Below, in pieces: positions 1 to 6,652 of a stretch of DNA of 14,724 nucleotides. Position numbers and translations under genes: made by a program. Each line of letters opens with the position of its first letter. Position 1 is the stretch's first letter. The notes beneath the pieces are model-generated. The model had not been told where the DNA came from. It worked only from the letters and a program-made list of their open reading frames with translations, and made no database searches. The stretch comes from MGR-bin208 sp043779285 (GTDB taxonomy: Bacteria > Bacteroidota > Bacteroidia > Chitinophagales > Chitinophagaceae), in contig JAYWEL010000008.1 of NCBI GenBank assembly GCA_043779285.1, positions 1-14,724 of the forward strand. The letters are read 5' to 3'.

Positions 1-1
1 A

Positions 2-2176
2 AGAAATGGCGGCAATAATTTTACCGTAATTTTTGGAGGTACCGGTACATTGGCCCCTGCATTAATAAGCAATGGGCAAATGGATATAGCGCAAGCAGCA
101 GATGGAAAACTATTTGTTGCGGTAAATGGTGGAAACCCACTTTCAAGTTTAAGAGGCATCTGGGTTTCAAATACCGGCAACCTAAATAACTGGAACCGTA
201 TTGCAGGAGGATCTACGTTAGGCACCGATTCCACTTCGGGGTGGGCGGCAAATTCTTTTAATACAATACCAAATTCTACACAATTTATTTCAAAACGAAT
301 CATTCTTGCACCAGCCCCTTCCAATGCAAATATTTTATATGCATGTTACGAAAATGGGCTGTCCAATACTACACCGGATAATAAACCAGAATCTGATTTA
401 TTTAAATTAGACATGACCGGTGGAATTAATACTTGGACAAATCTCTCAGCAAATGTGCCCAATTTTGGAAAAAACAATCCAGCCACGGATCCATTTGCAA
501 TTCAGGAAGGTTTTAATATGATGCTGGTAGTTAAACCCGACAATCCTAATATGGTTTTTTTAGGGGGAACAAGTTTGTATCGTTCATCGGATGGATTTGC
601 TACGAGTGTAAATACAAGTTGGATTGGAGGCTACTCATTTAATACAACCAGCAGTTCATTATCCACATATTCAAATAGTCATCCCGACATTCATAATTTG
701 GTATTTAATCCTTCCAATTTTAATGAAGCACTTTGTGCAAATGATGGAGGTATACAACGATCAATTAATATCAATACTGCTTCCAGCGGACAGGTTACTT
801 GGTCGATGATTAACAACTATCAAACGCTGCAATATTTTTTTGTAGGAATTGATCCAACGGCAAACCAAAATAATTTTATTGGTGGGGCACAGGATAATGG
901 AACATATTTCCGACAGGAAAATTCAACACCCGCTGTATCCAATAGTCATTTTAAAATATTGGGTGGGGACGGTTGTGCAACGGGAATTGCTTCTGTTACA
1001 AGTTCATCTTTCAAGTTATATGGATCATCACAGTATGGAAGAATTACTAGAGATATATTTAATGTATTTACAACCATTACACCAACCGGCTTAACGGCTG
1101 CCACTGGTCTTTCTGATGCCTATGGCGAATTTGTTACCAATTTTAAATTAAATCCGGATAATACTGAGGATCTGTATTATGTAAACTTTAGCCGCTTATT
1201 CCGTACAACAAATGCAACTACTGTTACCCCATCTACCTGGACAGAAATAACAGTAGTCAATAGTGCTATCAACCCAACATCGCCTGCTTCTGTCGGAATA
1301 AGGGCTATGGGTTTCAGCAGAGGACCATATACAACCAGTCATGTACTTTATCTGGGAACAACCAATGGGAAAATTTTTCGATTAATTGATCCAAGAAATA
1401 CTTTATCAACATCAAACATAAGAGACATAACACCGGCAGATTTAACAGGGAATGTGCAGGACATCGCTGTTAATCCAAATAACGATGATGAAATCATGGC
1501 CGTAGTTTCTAATTATAATGCAGTTAGTATTTGGTTTACAAAAAATGCAAAAAGCAGTTCGCCAACTTGGTTAAAGGCAGAAGGAAATTTAACCCTGCCT
1601 TCATACAGAAGCTGTATGATTGTAGTAAAAAAAGATGCACTTAACAATCCGGTTACTGAATATTATGTAGGTACATCGGTAGGTTTATATGCTGCCGAAA
1701 ATATCGGAAACCTAACTCCTTCCGGAGATCAGATAAATGTAAACTGGCAACGTGAAGGAGGAAGCATATTAAATTTTGCAGTTGTCACATCGTTGGCTTA
1801 CCGGCCAACAGATAATGTGTTATTGGTAGGCACTCATGGAAATGGAATGTATTTCAGTGTCATAGGAAAACCCAATTTTACACCGAACCTAAATACCTCA
1901 ATCAACAATCCGACCTTGAATGATAAACGATTTATTAATGCCGTTTTTCCTACATTGACAAACAACAAAATTGATTACCGAATAGGAAACCTGTTTACAG
2001 TAAAACGTCTTTCGGTTTTGCTGACTACTATAAATGGCCAACAAGTTTATCGAAATGAATCCGGTTATCAAAACGGAAGCATTCAAATGAATTTATTACC
2101 GAAAGGAATTTATGTTTTAAGTATCGTAAGTGATGATCAAAAATATAAACACATTCAAAAAATTATACGCCAATAA
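2..2176 (+). CDS. Secreted beta-propeller (BNR/sialidase-like) protein with T9SS C-terminal sorting domain, 5' partial
   Basis: The frame is open to the left edge, so the true start lies outside the window; the TTG at 50 is internal. At least eight repeats have the form 'V.P.N...F.GG..G...S' (for example around MLVVKPDNPNMVFLGG, NLVFNPSNFNEALCANDGG and IAVNPNNDDEIMAVV), followed by G-N-G-M-Y-F near 1840-1855. This is the pattern of sialidase/VPS10-type BNR propellers in large exported Bacteroidota proteins. The last ~80 residues (from about 1930) look like a type A T9SS sorting domain: a short 'FPT-TNNKI' segment in place of the usual PNP, a 'TTINGQQVY' strand, 'LLPKGIYVLSI', and a basic end, KHIQKIIRQ. 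The protein is probably exported and then anchored or released by the type IX system. Substrate and catalytic activity cannot be told; sialidase Asp-boxes are not clear, so it may be non-enzymatic. Confidence 0.8.
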   Translation, partial: RNGGNNFTVIFGGTGTLAPALISNGQMDIAQAADGKLFVAVNGGNPLSSLRGIWVSNTGNLNNWNRIAGGSTLGTDSTSGWAANSFNTIPNSTQFISKRIILAPAPSNANILYACYENGLSNTTPDNKPESDLFKLDMTGGINTWTNLSANVPNFGKNNPATDPFAIQEGFNMMLVVKPDNPNMVFLGGTSLYRSSDGFATSVNTSWIGGYSFNTTSSSLSTYSNSHPDIHNLVFNPSNFNEALCANDGGIQRSININTASSGQVTWSMINNYQTLQYFFVGIDPTANQNNFIGGAQDNGTYFRQENSTPAVSNSHFKILGGDGCATGIASVTSSSFKLYGSSQYGRITRDIFNVFTTITPTGLTAATGLSDAYGEFVTNFKLNPDNTEDLYYVNFSRLFRTTNATTVTPSTWTEITVVNSAINPTSPASVGIRAMGFSRGPYTTSHVLYLGTTNGKIFRLIDPRNTLSTSNIRDITPADLTGNVQDIAVNPNNDDEIMAVVSNYNAVSIWFTKNAKSSSPTWLKAEGNLTLPSYRSCMIVVKKDALNNPVTEYYVGTSVGLYAAENIGNLTPSGDQINVNWQREGGSILNFAVVTSLAYRPTDNVLLVGTHGNGMYFSVIGKPNFTPNLNTSINNPTLNDKRFINAVFPTLTNNKIDYRIGNLFTVKRLSVLLTTINGQQVYRNESGYQNGSIQMNLLPKGIYVLSIVSDDQKYKHIQKIIRQ

Positions 2177-2233
2177 AAAGATTCAATTAACAGAATTTAG
2201 TTGTAACTTAAGGATGTCCATCATCGTTACAAT

Positions 2234-2764
2234 ATGCATTACAGGTTGTTCTTGCTTTGTTTTTTGTGTTTTTCATTTACAACGAATTTATCTGCTCAAC
2301 TCAATAAGAAGATAAAACTGTATACATATTATCAATCCATTTTACCGGGCATTCAAAAACAAGTGATGATGGATGATACCGGAAATGCATATCAACCTGA
2401 AAACCAATCCAACACAAATTATCTGATATTCCTTGCGCATTGGCCATCAAAGTCGATTAACCCATTTCAAGTTTGGATTGATGGAAAAGGATATAAAATA
2501 AAAATTAATAAAGTAGACGCTACCCCGATTGAGTTGATTGACAACAGTATCCCAGATCAACCCAAAATAATCATACTGGTGCCATCTACCAATAAAACAG
2601 TTTTATCTATATCCTTAAATGGCCTTTTAGAAGATCAATCTAAATCTATTCAATTTTCAGAACCAGGAAATCAATACATCTATGTGATCTATACAAAAAG
2701 AAGCAAGATCCTCCATACAATAAAAACAATGATCATTCCTCTGCCATCCATTCCAATGATGTGA
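2234..2764 (+). CDS. Small exported protein of unknown function, possibly frameshifted near its 3' end
   Basis: The 176-residue protein begins with a clear signal peptide: M-H-Y-R, a Leu/Phe/Cys-rich hydrophobic core at about residues 5-17, and a likely cleavage after LSA (about residues 19-21) before Q. The mature part is hydrophilic and probably beta-rich, with no motif I recognise. It starts 57 nt after the propeller gene and may share its transcript. The encoded end (IKTMIIPLPSIPMM) is unlike the rest of the protein. Adding one base in the A5 run at 2722-2726 switches to a frame reading NNDHSSAIHSNDVIENNFRT that stops at 2785-2787, just before the terminator. That tail has a more natural composition, so a single-base deletion, real or a sequencing error, is plausible. 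Function unknown. Confidence 0.65.
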   Translation: MHYRLFLLCFLCFSFTTNLSAQLNKKIKLYTYYQSILPGIQKQVMMDDTGNAYQPENQSNTNYLIFLAHWPSKSINPFQVWIDGKGYKIKINKVDATPIELIDNSIPDQPKIIILVPSTNKTVLSISLNGLLEDQSKSIQFSEPGNQYIYVIYTKRSKILHTIKTMIIPLPSIPMM

Positions 2765-2793
2765 TAGAAAATAATTTCAGAACTTAATGAAGT

Positions 2794-2823
2794 AGCAGTA
2801 CCTTGGTACTGCTTTTTTATTTT
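2794..2823 (+). terminator. Intrinsic terminator after the exported-protein gene
   Basis: AGCAGTACC (2794-2802) and GGTACTGCT (2805-2813) are perfect inverted repeats, giving an 8-9 bp stem with a 2-4 nt loop. A T-rich tract (TTTTTTATTTT) starts at 2813. The position 30 nt after the annotated stop, or 7 nt after the alternative-frame stop at 2787, fits transcription ending here and separates the secreted-protein genes from the respiratory genes. Confidence 0.88.
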
Positions 2824-2898
2824 AAACAAAAAAGCAATTTGTTACCTGAACTATTTGAAATCGTAAAAATCTTTTCACAACCATTATAAAATTATTGT

Positions 2899-3618
2899 AT
2901 GGCATTATTACCTTGGCGTAAAGGAAAAATAATACGGATTGAGGATGAAACCCATAATACCAAACGCTTCTGGATTCAGGTTCCTGAATTGGAATCATTT
3001 GATTTTAAACCCGGACAGTTTGTAACACTTGATTTACCTATACATGAAAAACCAACCCGGAGATTACGCAGTTACTCCATTGCTTCCTGGCCCGATGGTA
3101 CAAATGTTTTTGAATTATTAATCGTGTTGAATGAAGAAGGTGCAGGCACTCCTTATCTTTTCCATCAAACAACCATTGGTAGTGAATTGACTTTTCGCGG
3201 CGCAATTGGTGTGTTTACATTGCCGGAGAAAATAGAAAAAGATTTATTTTTCATTTGTACTGGTACAGGCATTGCCCCTTTCAGAAGTATGTTACAGCAT
3301 ATTCAACTCCATAATATTCCGCATCAAAAATTGTTTCTGTTATTCGGAACCCGTGCAAAAAAAGACCTTCTTTATCATGAAGAATTTATCGAACTTCAGA
3401 AAAAAATGAATTCATTTCAATATCTGCCCATCCTATCCAGAGAAACCTGGGAGGGCCATACCGGCTATGTACACCCTGTTTATGAAAACCTATGTTCTCA
3501 AAACCAAGAAGCCGGTTTTTTTCTTTGTGGATGGAAAAATATGATTGATGAAGCAAAGCAAAGAATTATGCAATTAGGATATGACAGGAAGGCTATTCAC
3601 CAGGAATTGTATGGGTAA
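2899..3618 (+). CDS. Ferredoxin/flavodoxin-NADP+ reductase-like FAD oxidoreductase
   Basis: The 239 residues cover a complete two-domain FNR fold with no added [2Fe-2S] domain. The N-terminal FAD barrel carries the flavin motif R-S-Y-S at 57-60, preceded by KPGQFVTL at 38-45. The pyridine nucleotide domain has the glycine-rich TGTGIAPFRSML at 121-132, a LLFGTR strand at 147-152, and Cys-Gly at 210-211 followed by a helix (W-K-N-M). Enzymes of this class move electrons between NAD(P)H and a one-electron carrier such as ferredoxin or flavodoxin. The C-terminus (HQELYG) is short. It lies 136 nt upstream of nuoA on the same strand, after a strong terminator. A link to the 11-subunit complex I is an inference from position; other oxygenase-reductase-like roles are possible because the partner protein is not in the window. 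Confidence 0.82.
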   Translation: MALLPWRKGKIIRIEDETHNTKRFWIQVPELESFDFKPGQFVTLDLPIHEKPTRRLRSYSIASWPDGTNVFELLIVLNEEGAGTPYLFHQTTIGSELTFRGAIGVFTLPEKIEKDLFFICTGTGIAPFRSMLQHIQLHNIPHQKLFLLFGTRAKKDLLYHEEFIELQKKMNSFQYLPILSRETWEGHTGYVHPVYENLCSQNQEAGFFLCGWKNMIDEAKQRIMQLGYDRKAIHQELYG

Positions 3619-3650
3619 TTAATCAATTACTCTTTTCTACTAAAAACTGA

Positions 3651-3678
3651 TTTTAATCATTCTCTGGAATGATTAAAA
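3651..3678. promoter_or_regulatory. Perfect 12-bp hairpin in the leader of the nuo operon
   Basis: TTTTAATCATTC (3651-3662) is followed by loop TCTG and its exact complement GAATGATTAAAA (3667-3678). It sits midway between the FNR-like gene and nuoA. The stem is AT-rich and no T-tract follows directly. It could be a weak terminator, a dyad bound by a regulator, or an mRNA leader structure. No convincing Bacteroidota -33/-7 promoter (TTTG / TAnnTTTG) was found around it. Confidence 0.55.
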
Positions 3679-3754
3679 CGATACGTACAATTTTATTTAA
3701 ATTAGACATTTGTTCCTTAACTTGTACCAATAAAAAATTAATAATTCAGTTTCT

Positions 3755-4105
3755 ATGGGTTCATCTTCCATGATCATTTTAATTATTGCCGCATTGGCAT
3801 TCTCTTCAATAGCTGTATTGGTTTCCAAGTTGGTTACTACAGCTACTAAGAACCCTCAAAAAGGGGAGCCTTACGAATGTGGCATACCAACCACCGGAAA
3901 AACATGGACCCAAATGAATGTGGGTTATTATTTATTTGCATTGATTTTTTTGATTTTTGACGTTGAACTAATCTTTATTTTTCCCTGGGCAGTTGTTGCA
4001 AAATCTGTTGGCTGGGTTGCGATGATTGAAATTCTCATATTCTTTTTTATTTTATTTATGGGACTTTTATATGCACATAAAAAAGGAGCTCTGAAATGGA
4101 TGTAA
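3755..4105 (+). CDS. nuoA: NADH-quinone oxidoreductase subunit A (complex I membrane subunit)
   Basis: NuoA is a small membrane subunit at the joint between the peripheral and membrane arms, near the quinone site. The 116 residues show three hydrophobic segments (about 5-27, 57-79, 87-106). The family signature PYECG is at 39-43, on the loop whose Cys lines the quinone-proximal region, and YYLFALIFLIFDVELIF is at 58-74 with Asp69 and Glu71. Length is typical. It is the first gene of the nuo run. The ATG at 3755 gives the usual short N-terminus; Met6 is a possible alternative. The stop codon is followed directly by palindromic element 1. Confidence 0.96.
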   Translation: MGSSSMIILIIAALAFSSIAVLVSKLVTTATKNPQKGEPYECGIPTTGKTWTQMNVGYYLFALIFLIFDVELIFIFPWAVVAKSVGWVAMIEILIFFFILFMGLLYAHKKGALKWM

Positions 4106-4268
4106 AGCCCTACCCCCCAAAGGGGGGGGGGGTGGAAAGGCAGAGTCTGATGAATGAAAGTTGTTATAAATGTTTTATAATTTAATAAATGATAACTCTT
4201 GATAAATGAGTAACTCAATAAATAATACAGACTCTTCTTCAATGCCCCCTTCGGGGGGTGGGGGGGCT
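4106..4268. repeat. Composite palindromic element 1 (REPIN/MITE-like), nuoA-nuoB junction and nuoB 5' end
   Basis: Two GC-rich arms in inverted orientation flank an 82-nt AT-rich spacer. The left arm, 4106-4147, holds the hairpin C6-AAA-G11 (4113-4132) and ends in AGAGTC. The right arm, 4230-4268, begins with GACTCTTC, holds the hairpin C5-TTC-G6 (4245-4258) and ends in GGGGGGGCT. The reverse complement of the right arm lines up with the left arm over about 40 nt. The element starts directly after the nuoA stop and runs into nuoB, so nuoB codons 1-21 lie in it. The G11, G6 and G7 runs are slippage-prone. Confidence 0.8.
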
Positions 4269-4763
4269 CAGATTATTGAAACTCCCGGTGGAGGCATTGT
4301 ATTAAGTAAACTGGATGATGTCATTAATTGGGCCAGGTCCAATTCTTTATGGCCGCTAACTTTTGCAACTAGTTGTTGTGGCATTGAAATGATGGCCGTA
4401 GCATCTGCTAAATATGATTTTTCACGTTTTGGTTTTGAAGTGGCTCGTGCCTCACCAAGGCAGGCCGATGTAATTATTATTGCTGGTACCATTGTTAATA
4501 AAATGGGGCCGGTTTTAAAAAGATTATACGACCAGATGGCCGATCCAAAATATGTAATTGCAATGGGTGCCTGTGCCATTAGCGGTGGACCTTTTTTTTA
4601 TAATACTTATTCAGTTGTAAAAGGAGCAGATCATATTATTCCTGTTGATGTATATGTAGCCGGTTGTCCACCAAGACCCGAAGCATTACTGCATGCATTG
4701 ATCTCCTTACAGGAAAAAATAAAAGCCGGTATGACAAGAGAACAAATAAAGTCAGGAATATAA
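4206..4763 (+). CDS. nuoB: NADH-quinone oxidoreductase subunit B (N2 cluster) with repeat-derived N-terminus
   Basis: NuoB binds the terminal [4Fe-4S] cluster N2 that reduces quinone. The expected ligands are present: the tandem cysteines Cys57-Cys58 in ATSCCGIEMMA, Cys123 in GACAISGG, and Cys154 in AGCPPRPEALL. The conserved body begins at about residue 31 (IVLSKLDDVINWARSNSLWPL). Residues 1-21, including SSMPPSGGGGA, are encoded inside palindromic element 1. The only ATG starts before the core are at 4206 and 4242 and both are in the element, so native initiation seems to have been replaced. The G6-T-G7 run at 4253-4266 lies in the coding sequence and could slip. nuoC follows after 4 nt, suggesting translational coupling. 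Which ATG is used is uncertain. Confidence 0.95.
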   Translation: MSNSINNTDSSSMPPSGGGGAQIIETPGGGIVLSKLDDVINWARSNSLWPLTFATSCCGIEMMAVASAKYDFSRFGFEVARASPRQADVIIIAGTIVNKMGPVLKRLYDQMADPKYVIAMGACAISGGPFFYNTYSVVKGADHIIPVDVYVAGCPPRPEALLHALISLQEKIKAGMTREQIKSGI

Positions 4764-4767
4764 TAAT

Positions 4768-5226
4768 ATGATGAACGAAGAATTGAAGACTAGAATATCT
4801 GAACTATTACCTTCTGCCAGCATTGATGAAAGTGGTGAATGGCTCAACATACATATTGAACCTGCACAATGGCTATCCCTAGCTCAACAACTACGTACTG
4901 ATGATTCATTATTTTTTGATTATCTGTTTTGTCTGACCTGTATCGACTGGAATACCCATCTTACCATGGTTTATCATCTCAGCTCTACAAAGTATCGCCA
5001 CAATATTGTTATCAAATCAAATTTGGATAGAAGTAATCCCGAAATTGAAACCGTAAGTCACATATGGCAAACGGCCGATTTTCATGAACGGGAAGTGTAT
5101 GAAATGTTTGGAATAAATTTTTTAAACCACCCCGACCTGAGATTATTAATCTTACCTGATGGCTGGGAAGGAAAGAACCCGATGAGGAAAGATTTTGAAG
5201 ACCCAATAAATATGATCAAACTGTAA
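4768..5226 (+). CDS. nuoC: NADH-quinone oxidoreductase subunit C (30 kDa)
   Basis: NuoC is a peripheral-arm scaffold subunit that packs against NuoD. At 152 residues it is the stand-alone form, not a NuoCD fusion. The 30-kDa signature is at 99-129: IWQTADFHEREVYEMFGINF, then NHPDLR. The closing PDGW-GKNPMRKDF motif is at 130-143. The usual Arg pair after 'HPDL' reads R-L here (Leu126), a small departure. Two ATGs in tandem (4768, 4771) leave the exact start open by one codon. The gene follows nuoB by 4 nt and ends directly against palindromic element 2. Confidence 0.95.
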   Translation: MMNEELKTRISELLPSASIDESGEWLNIHIEPAQWLSLAQQLRTDDSLFFDYLFCLTCIDWNTHLTMVYHLSSTKYRHNIVIKSNLDRSNPEIETVSHIWQTADFHEREVYEMFGINFLNHPDLRLLILPDGWEGKNPMRKDFEDPINMIKL

Positions 5227-5382
5227 GAGCTTTACCAAACCCTTCCAATAGAGGGGCTTTGCAAGGCATAAAGCCAACTTATTAAAAGTTAAAATATTTG
5301 AGTGAAATATTAAATGTATAGAAAAACAACCATAATAAAAGACTCTTCGGACGCCCCTCCTGTGGAGGGATTTGGGGAGGCC
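5227..5382. repeat. Composite palindromic element 2, nuoC-nuoD junction and nuoD 5' end
   Basis: The left arm (5227-5267, with CCAAACCCTTCC...GAGGGGCTTT) starts directly after the nuoC stop. The right arm (5341-5382) starts with GACTCTTC, exactly as in element 1, holds the hairpin CCCTCC-TGT-GGAGGG (5355-5369) and ends in TTTGGGGAGGCC. The reverse complement of the right arm (GGCCTCCCCAAATCCC...) resembles the left arm. The 73-nt spacer is AT-rich and contains the nuoD start codon. The left arm is the most degraded of the eight. Confidence 0.75.
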
Positions 5383-6465
5383 GACCTCATCATCAATGTA
5401 GGACCTCAACATCCTGCCACACATGGCGTATTACATTTGGTGCTCACATTAAATGGTGAGACAATAAAGAAGGTTGAACCCCATTTGGGTTTCATACATC
5501 GTTCCATAGAAAAAATGTGTGAAAGCCTTACTTACCGGCAATTCATTTATGTGACCAGCCGTATGGATTATCTGTCATCTCATATCAATAATCAGGCATG
5601 TGCATTAACGGTAGAAAAAGGATTACAGGTGGACGTACCCGAAAGGGCACAAGTCATCCGGATTCTTATGGCCGAGTTGACAAGAATTGCTTCACATGAA
5701 TTGTGGTGGGGAGCCATGGCGATGGATATAGGTGCTTTCACGCCTTTCTTTCATGCATTCAGGGAACGGGAAGCAATCAATGAGATCATGGAAGAAACCT
5801 GTGGAGCCCGGTTAACCATGAACTATATGGTACCTGGCGGTGTTATGCAGGATCTACATCCCGACTTTCAGAAAAAAGTAAAGGAATTTATTACACTCTT
5901 CAAATCGAAAGTGCATGAGTATGATGAGATGGTGACCGACAATATTATTTTTCAGAACCGCATGAAAGGTGTTGGTATTTTATCAAAAGAAGATGCCATT
6001 TCATTTGGTTGTACCGGACCAACAGGCAGGGGTAGTGGAGTGAGTTGTGATATAAGAAAATTATACCCGTATGATGGTTATGAAGAACTGCAGTTTGATG
6101 AAATAATAGAAACAGCCGGAGATTCATTGGCCCGTTATATGGTACGTATAAAAGAACTGCATCAATCGATACATATAATAGAACAGTTGATTGATAATAT
6201 TCCGGAAGGTGATTTTCAGGCAAAGACTAAAGCAGTTTTGAAATTACCAAAGGGTGAATTTTATCAACGAGTGGAAACCGCCAGAGGTGAATTTGGCGTT
6301 TATATAGTAAGTGAAGGTGGAATGACTCCTTACCGGATTAAATTCCGATCTCCGGGATTTTCAAATCTTTCGGCATTAGATAAAATGGCCAGAGGAAGTA
6401 AATTGGGAGATTTGGTGGCAATGATGGGAACACTGGATTTGGTGATACCGGATATTGACCGGTAA
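5314..6465 (+). CDS. nuoD: NADH-quinone oxidoreductase subunit D (49 kDa) with repeat-derived N-terminus
   Basis: NuoD forms the quinone-binding pocket with NuoB and descends from [NiFe]-hydrogenase large subunits. In the 383 residues the family marks are NVGPQHPATHG at 28-38 (quinone-site loop with His33 and His37), HLGFIHRSIEK at 57-67, GARLTMNYMVPGGV at 164-177, ETARGEFGVYIVSEGG at 321-336, and the C-terminal GTLDLVIPDIDR at 372-383. The enzyme core begins at about Asp24. Residues 1-23 (ending APPVEGFGEA) are encoded inside palindromic element 2, and no other ATG lies between 5314 and the GPQHP motif. The gene is followed immediately by element 3 and then nuoH; nuoE, nuoF and nuoG are missing at this point. 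Confidence 0.96.
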   Translation: MYRKTTIIKDSSDAPPVEGFGEADLIINVGPQHPATHGVLHLVLTLNGETIKKVEPHLGFIHRSIEKMCESLTYRQFIYVTSRMDYLSSHINNQACALTVEKGLQVDVPERAQVIRILMAELTRIASHELWWGAMAMDIGAFTPFFHAFREREAINEIMEETCGARLTMNYMVPGGVMQDLHPDFQKKVKEFITLFKSKVHEYDEMVTDNIIFQNRMKGVGILSKEDAISFGCTGPTGRGSGVSCDIRKLYPYDGYEELQFDEIIETAGDSLARYMVRIKELHQSIHIIEQLIDNIPEGDFQAKTKAVLKLPKGEFYQRVETARGEFGVYIVSEGGMTPYRIKFRSPGFSNLSALDKMARGSKLGDLVAMMGTLDLVIPDIDR

Positions 6466-6652
6466 ATGGCCTCCCCAAACCACTCCTAAAGAGAGGCTTA
6501 AGGATCTCAAGTTTTATAGACTTTTTTTAAGAATATGAGTATAAAATATTGTTGAATAGAGATAAGATGTACAAATGCATAATTACAAAAACTAAATAAA
6601 ATTACAAAAGCCCGGCCTCCCTCTCTTTTGGAGAGGGAACGAGGGTGAGGCC
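6466..6652. repeat. Composite palindromic element 3, filling the nuoD-nuoH gap
   Basis: This is the clearest copy. The left arm, 6466-6503, begins ATGGCCTCCCCAAACC and contains the hairpin CCACTC...GAGAGG. The right arm, 6608-6652, contains the perfect stem CCCTCTC/GAGAGGG (6619-6625 with 6631-6637). ATGGCCTC at 6466-6473 is the exact inverse of GAGGCCAT at 6647-6654. ATG flanks both outer ends, which could be a 3-nt target duplication. The spacer includes AAATATTGTTGAAT (6544-6557), shared exactly with element 4 (7826-7839). The element occupies all 187 nt between the nuoD stop and the nuoH ATG. Confidence 0.82.

Noticed and set aside
50..52. TTG as the start of the first gene
   Set aside because: The frame stays open to the left edge of the window with protein-like sequence (NNFTVIFGGTGT), so the TTG is internal to a partial gene.
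2821..2898. A Bacteroidota promoter (TTTG / TAnnTTTG) before the FNR-like gene
   Set aside because: TTTG occurs at 2838 and 2854, but no matching -7 element lies at the right distance.
3928..4242. Minus-strand open frame of 104 codons across nuoA/nuoB
   Set aside because: It runs through conserved nuoA coding sequence and the palindromic element, with no recognisable protein features; it is a shadow frame.
6466..6652. A remnant of nuoE, nuoF or nuoG between nuoD and nuoH
   Set aside because: All 187 nt are accounted for by the repeat element; no iron-sulfur or FMN-binding motif fragments are visible in any frame.
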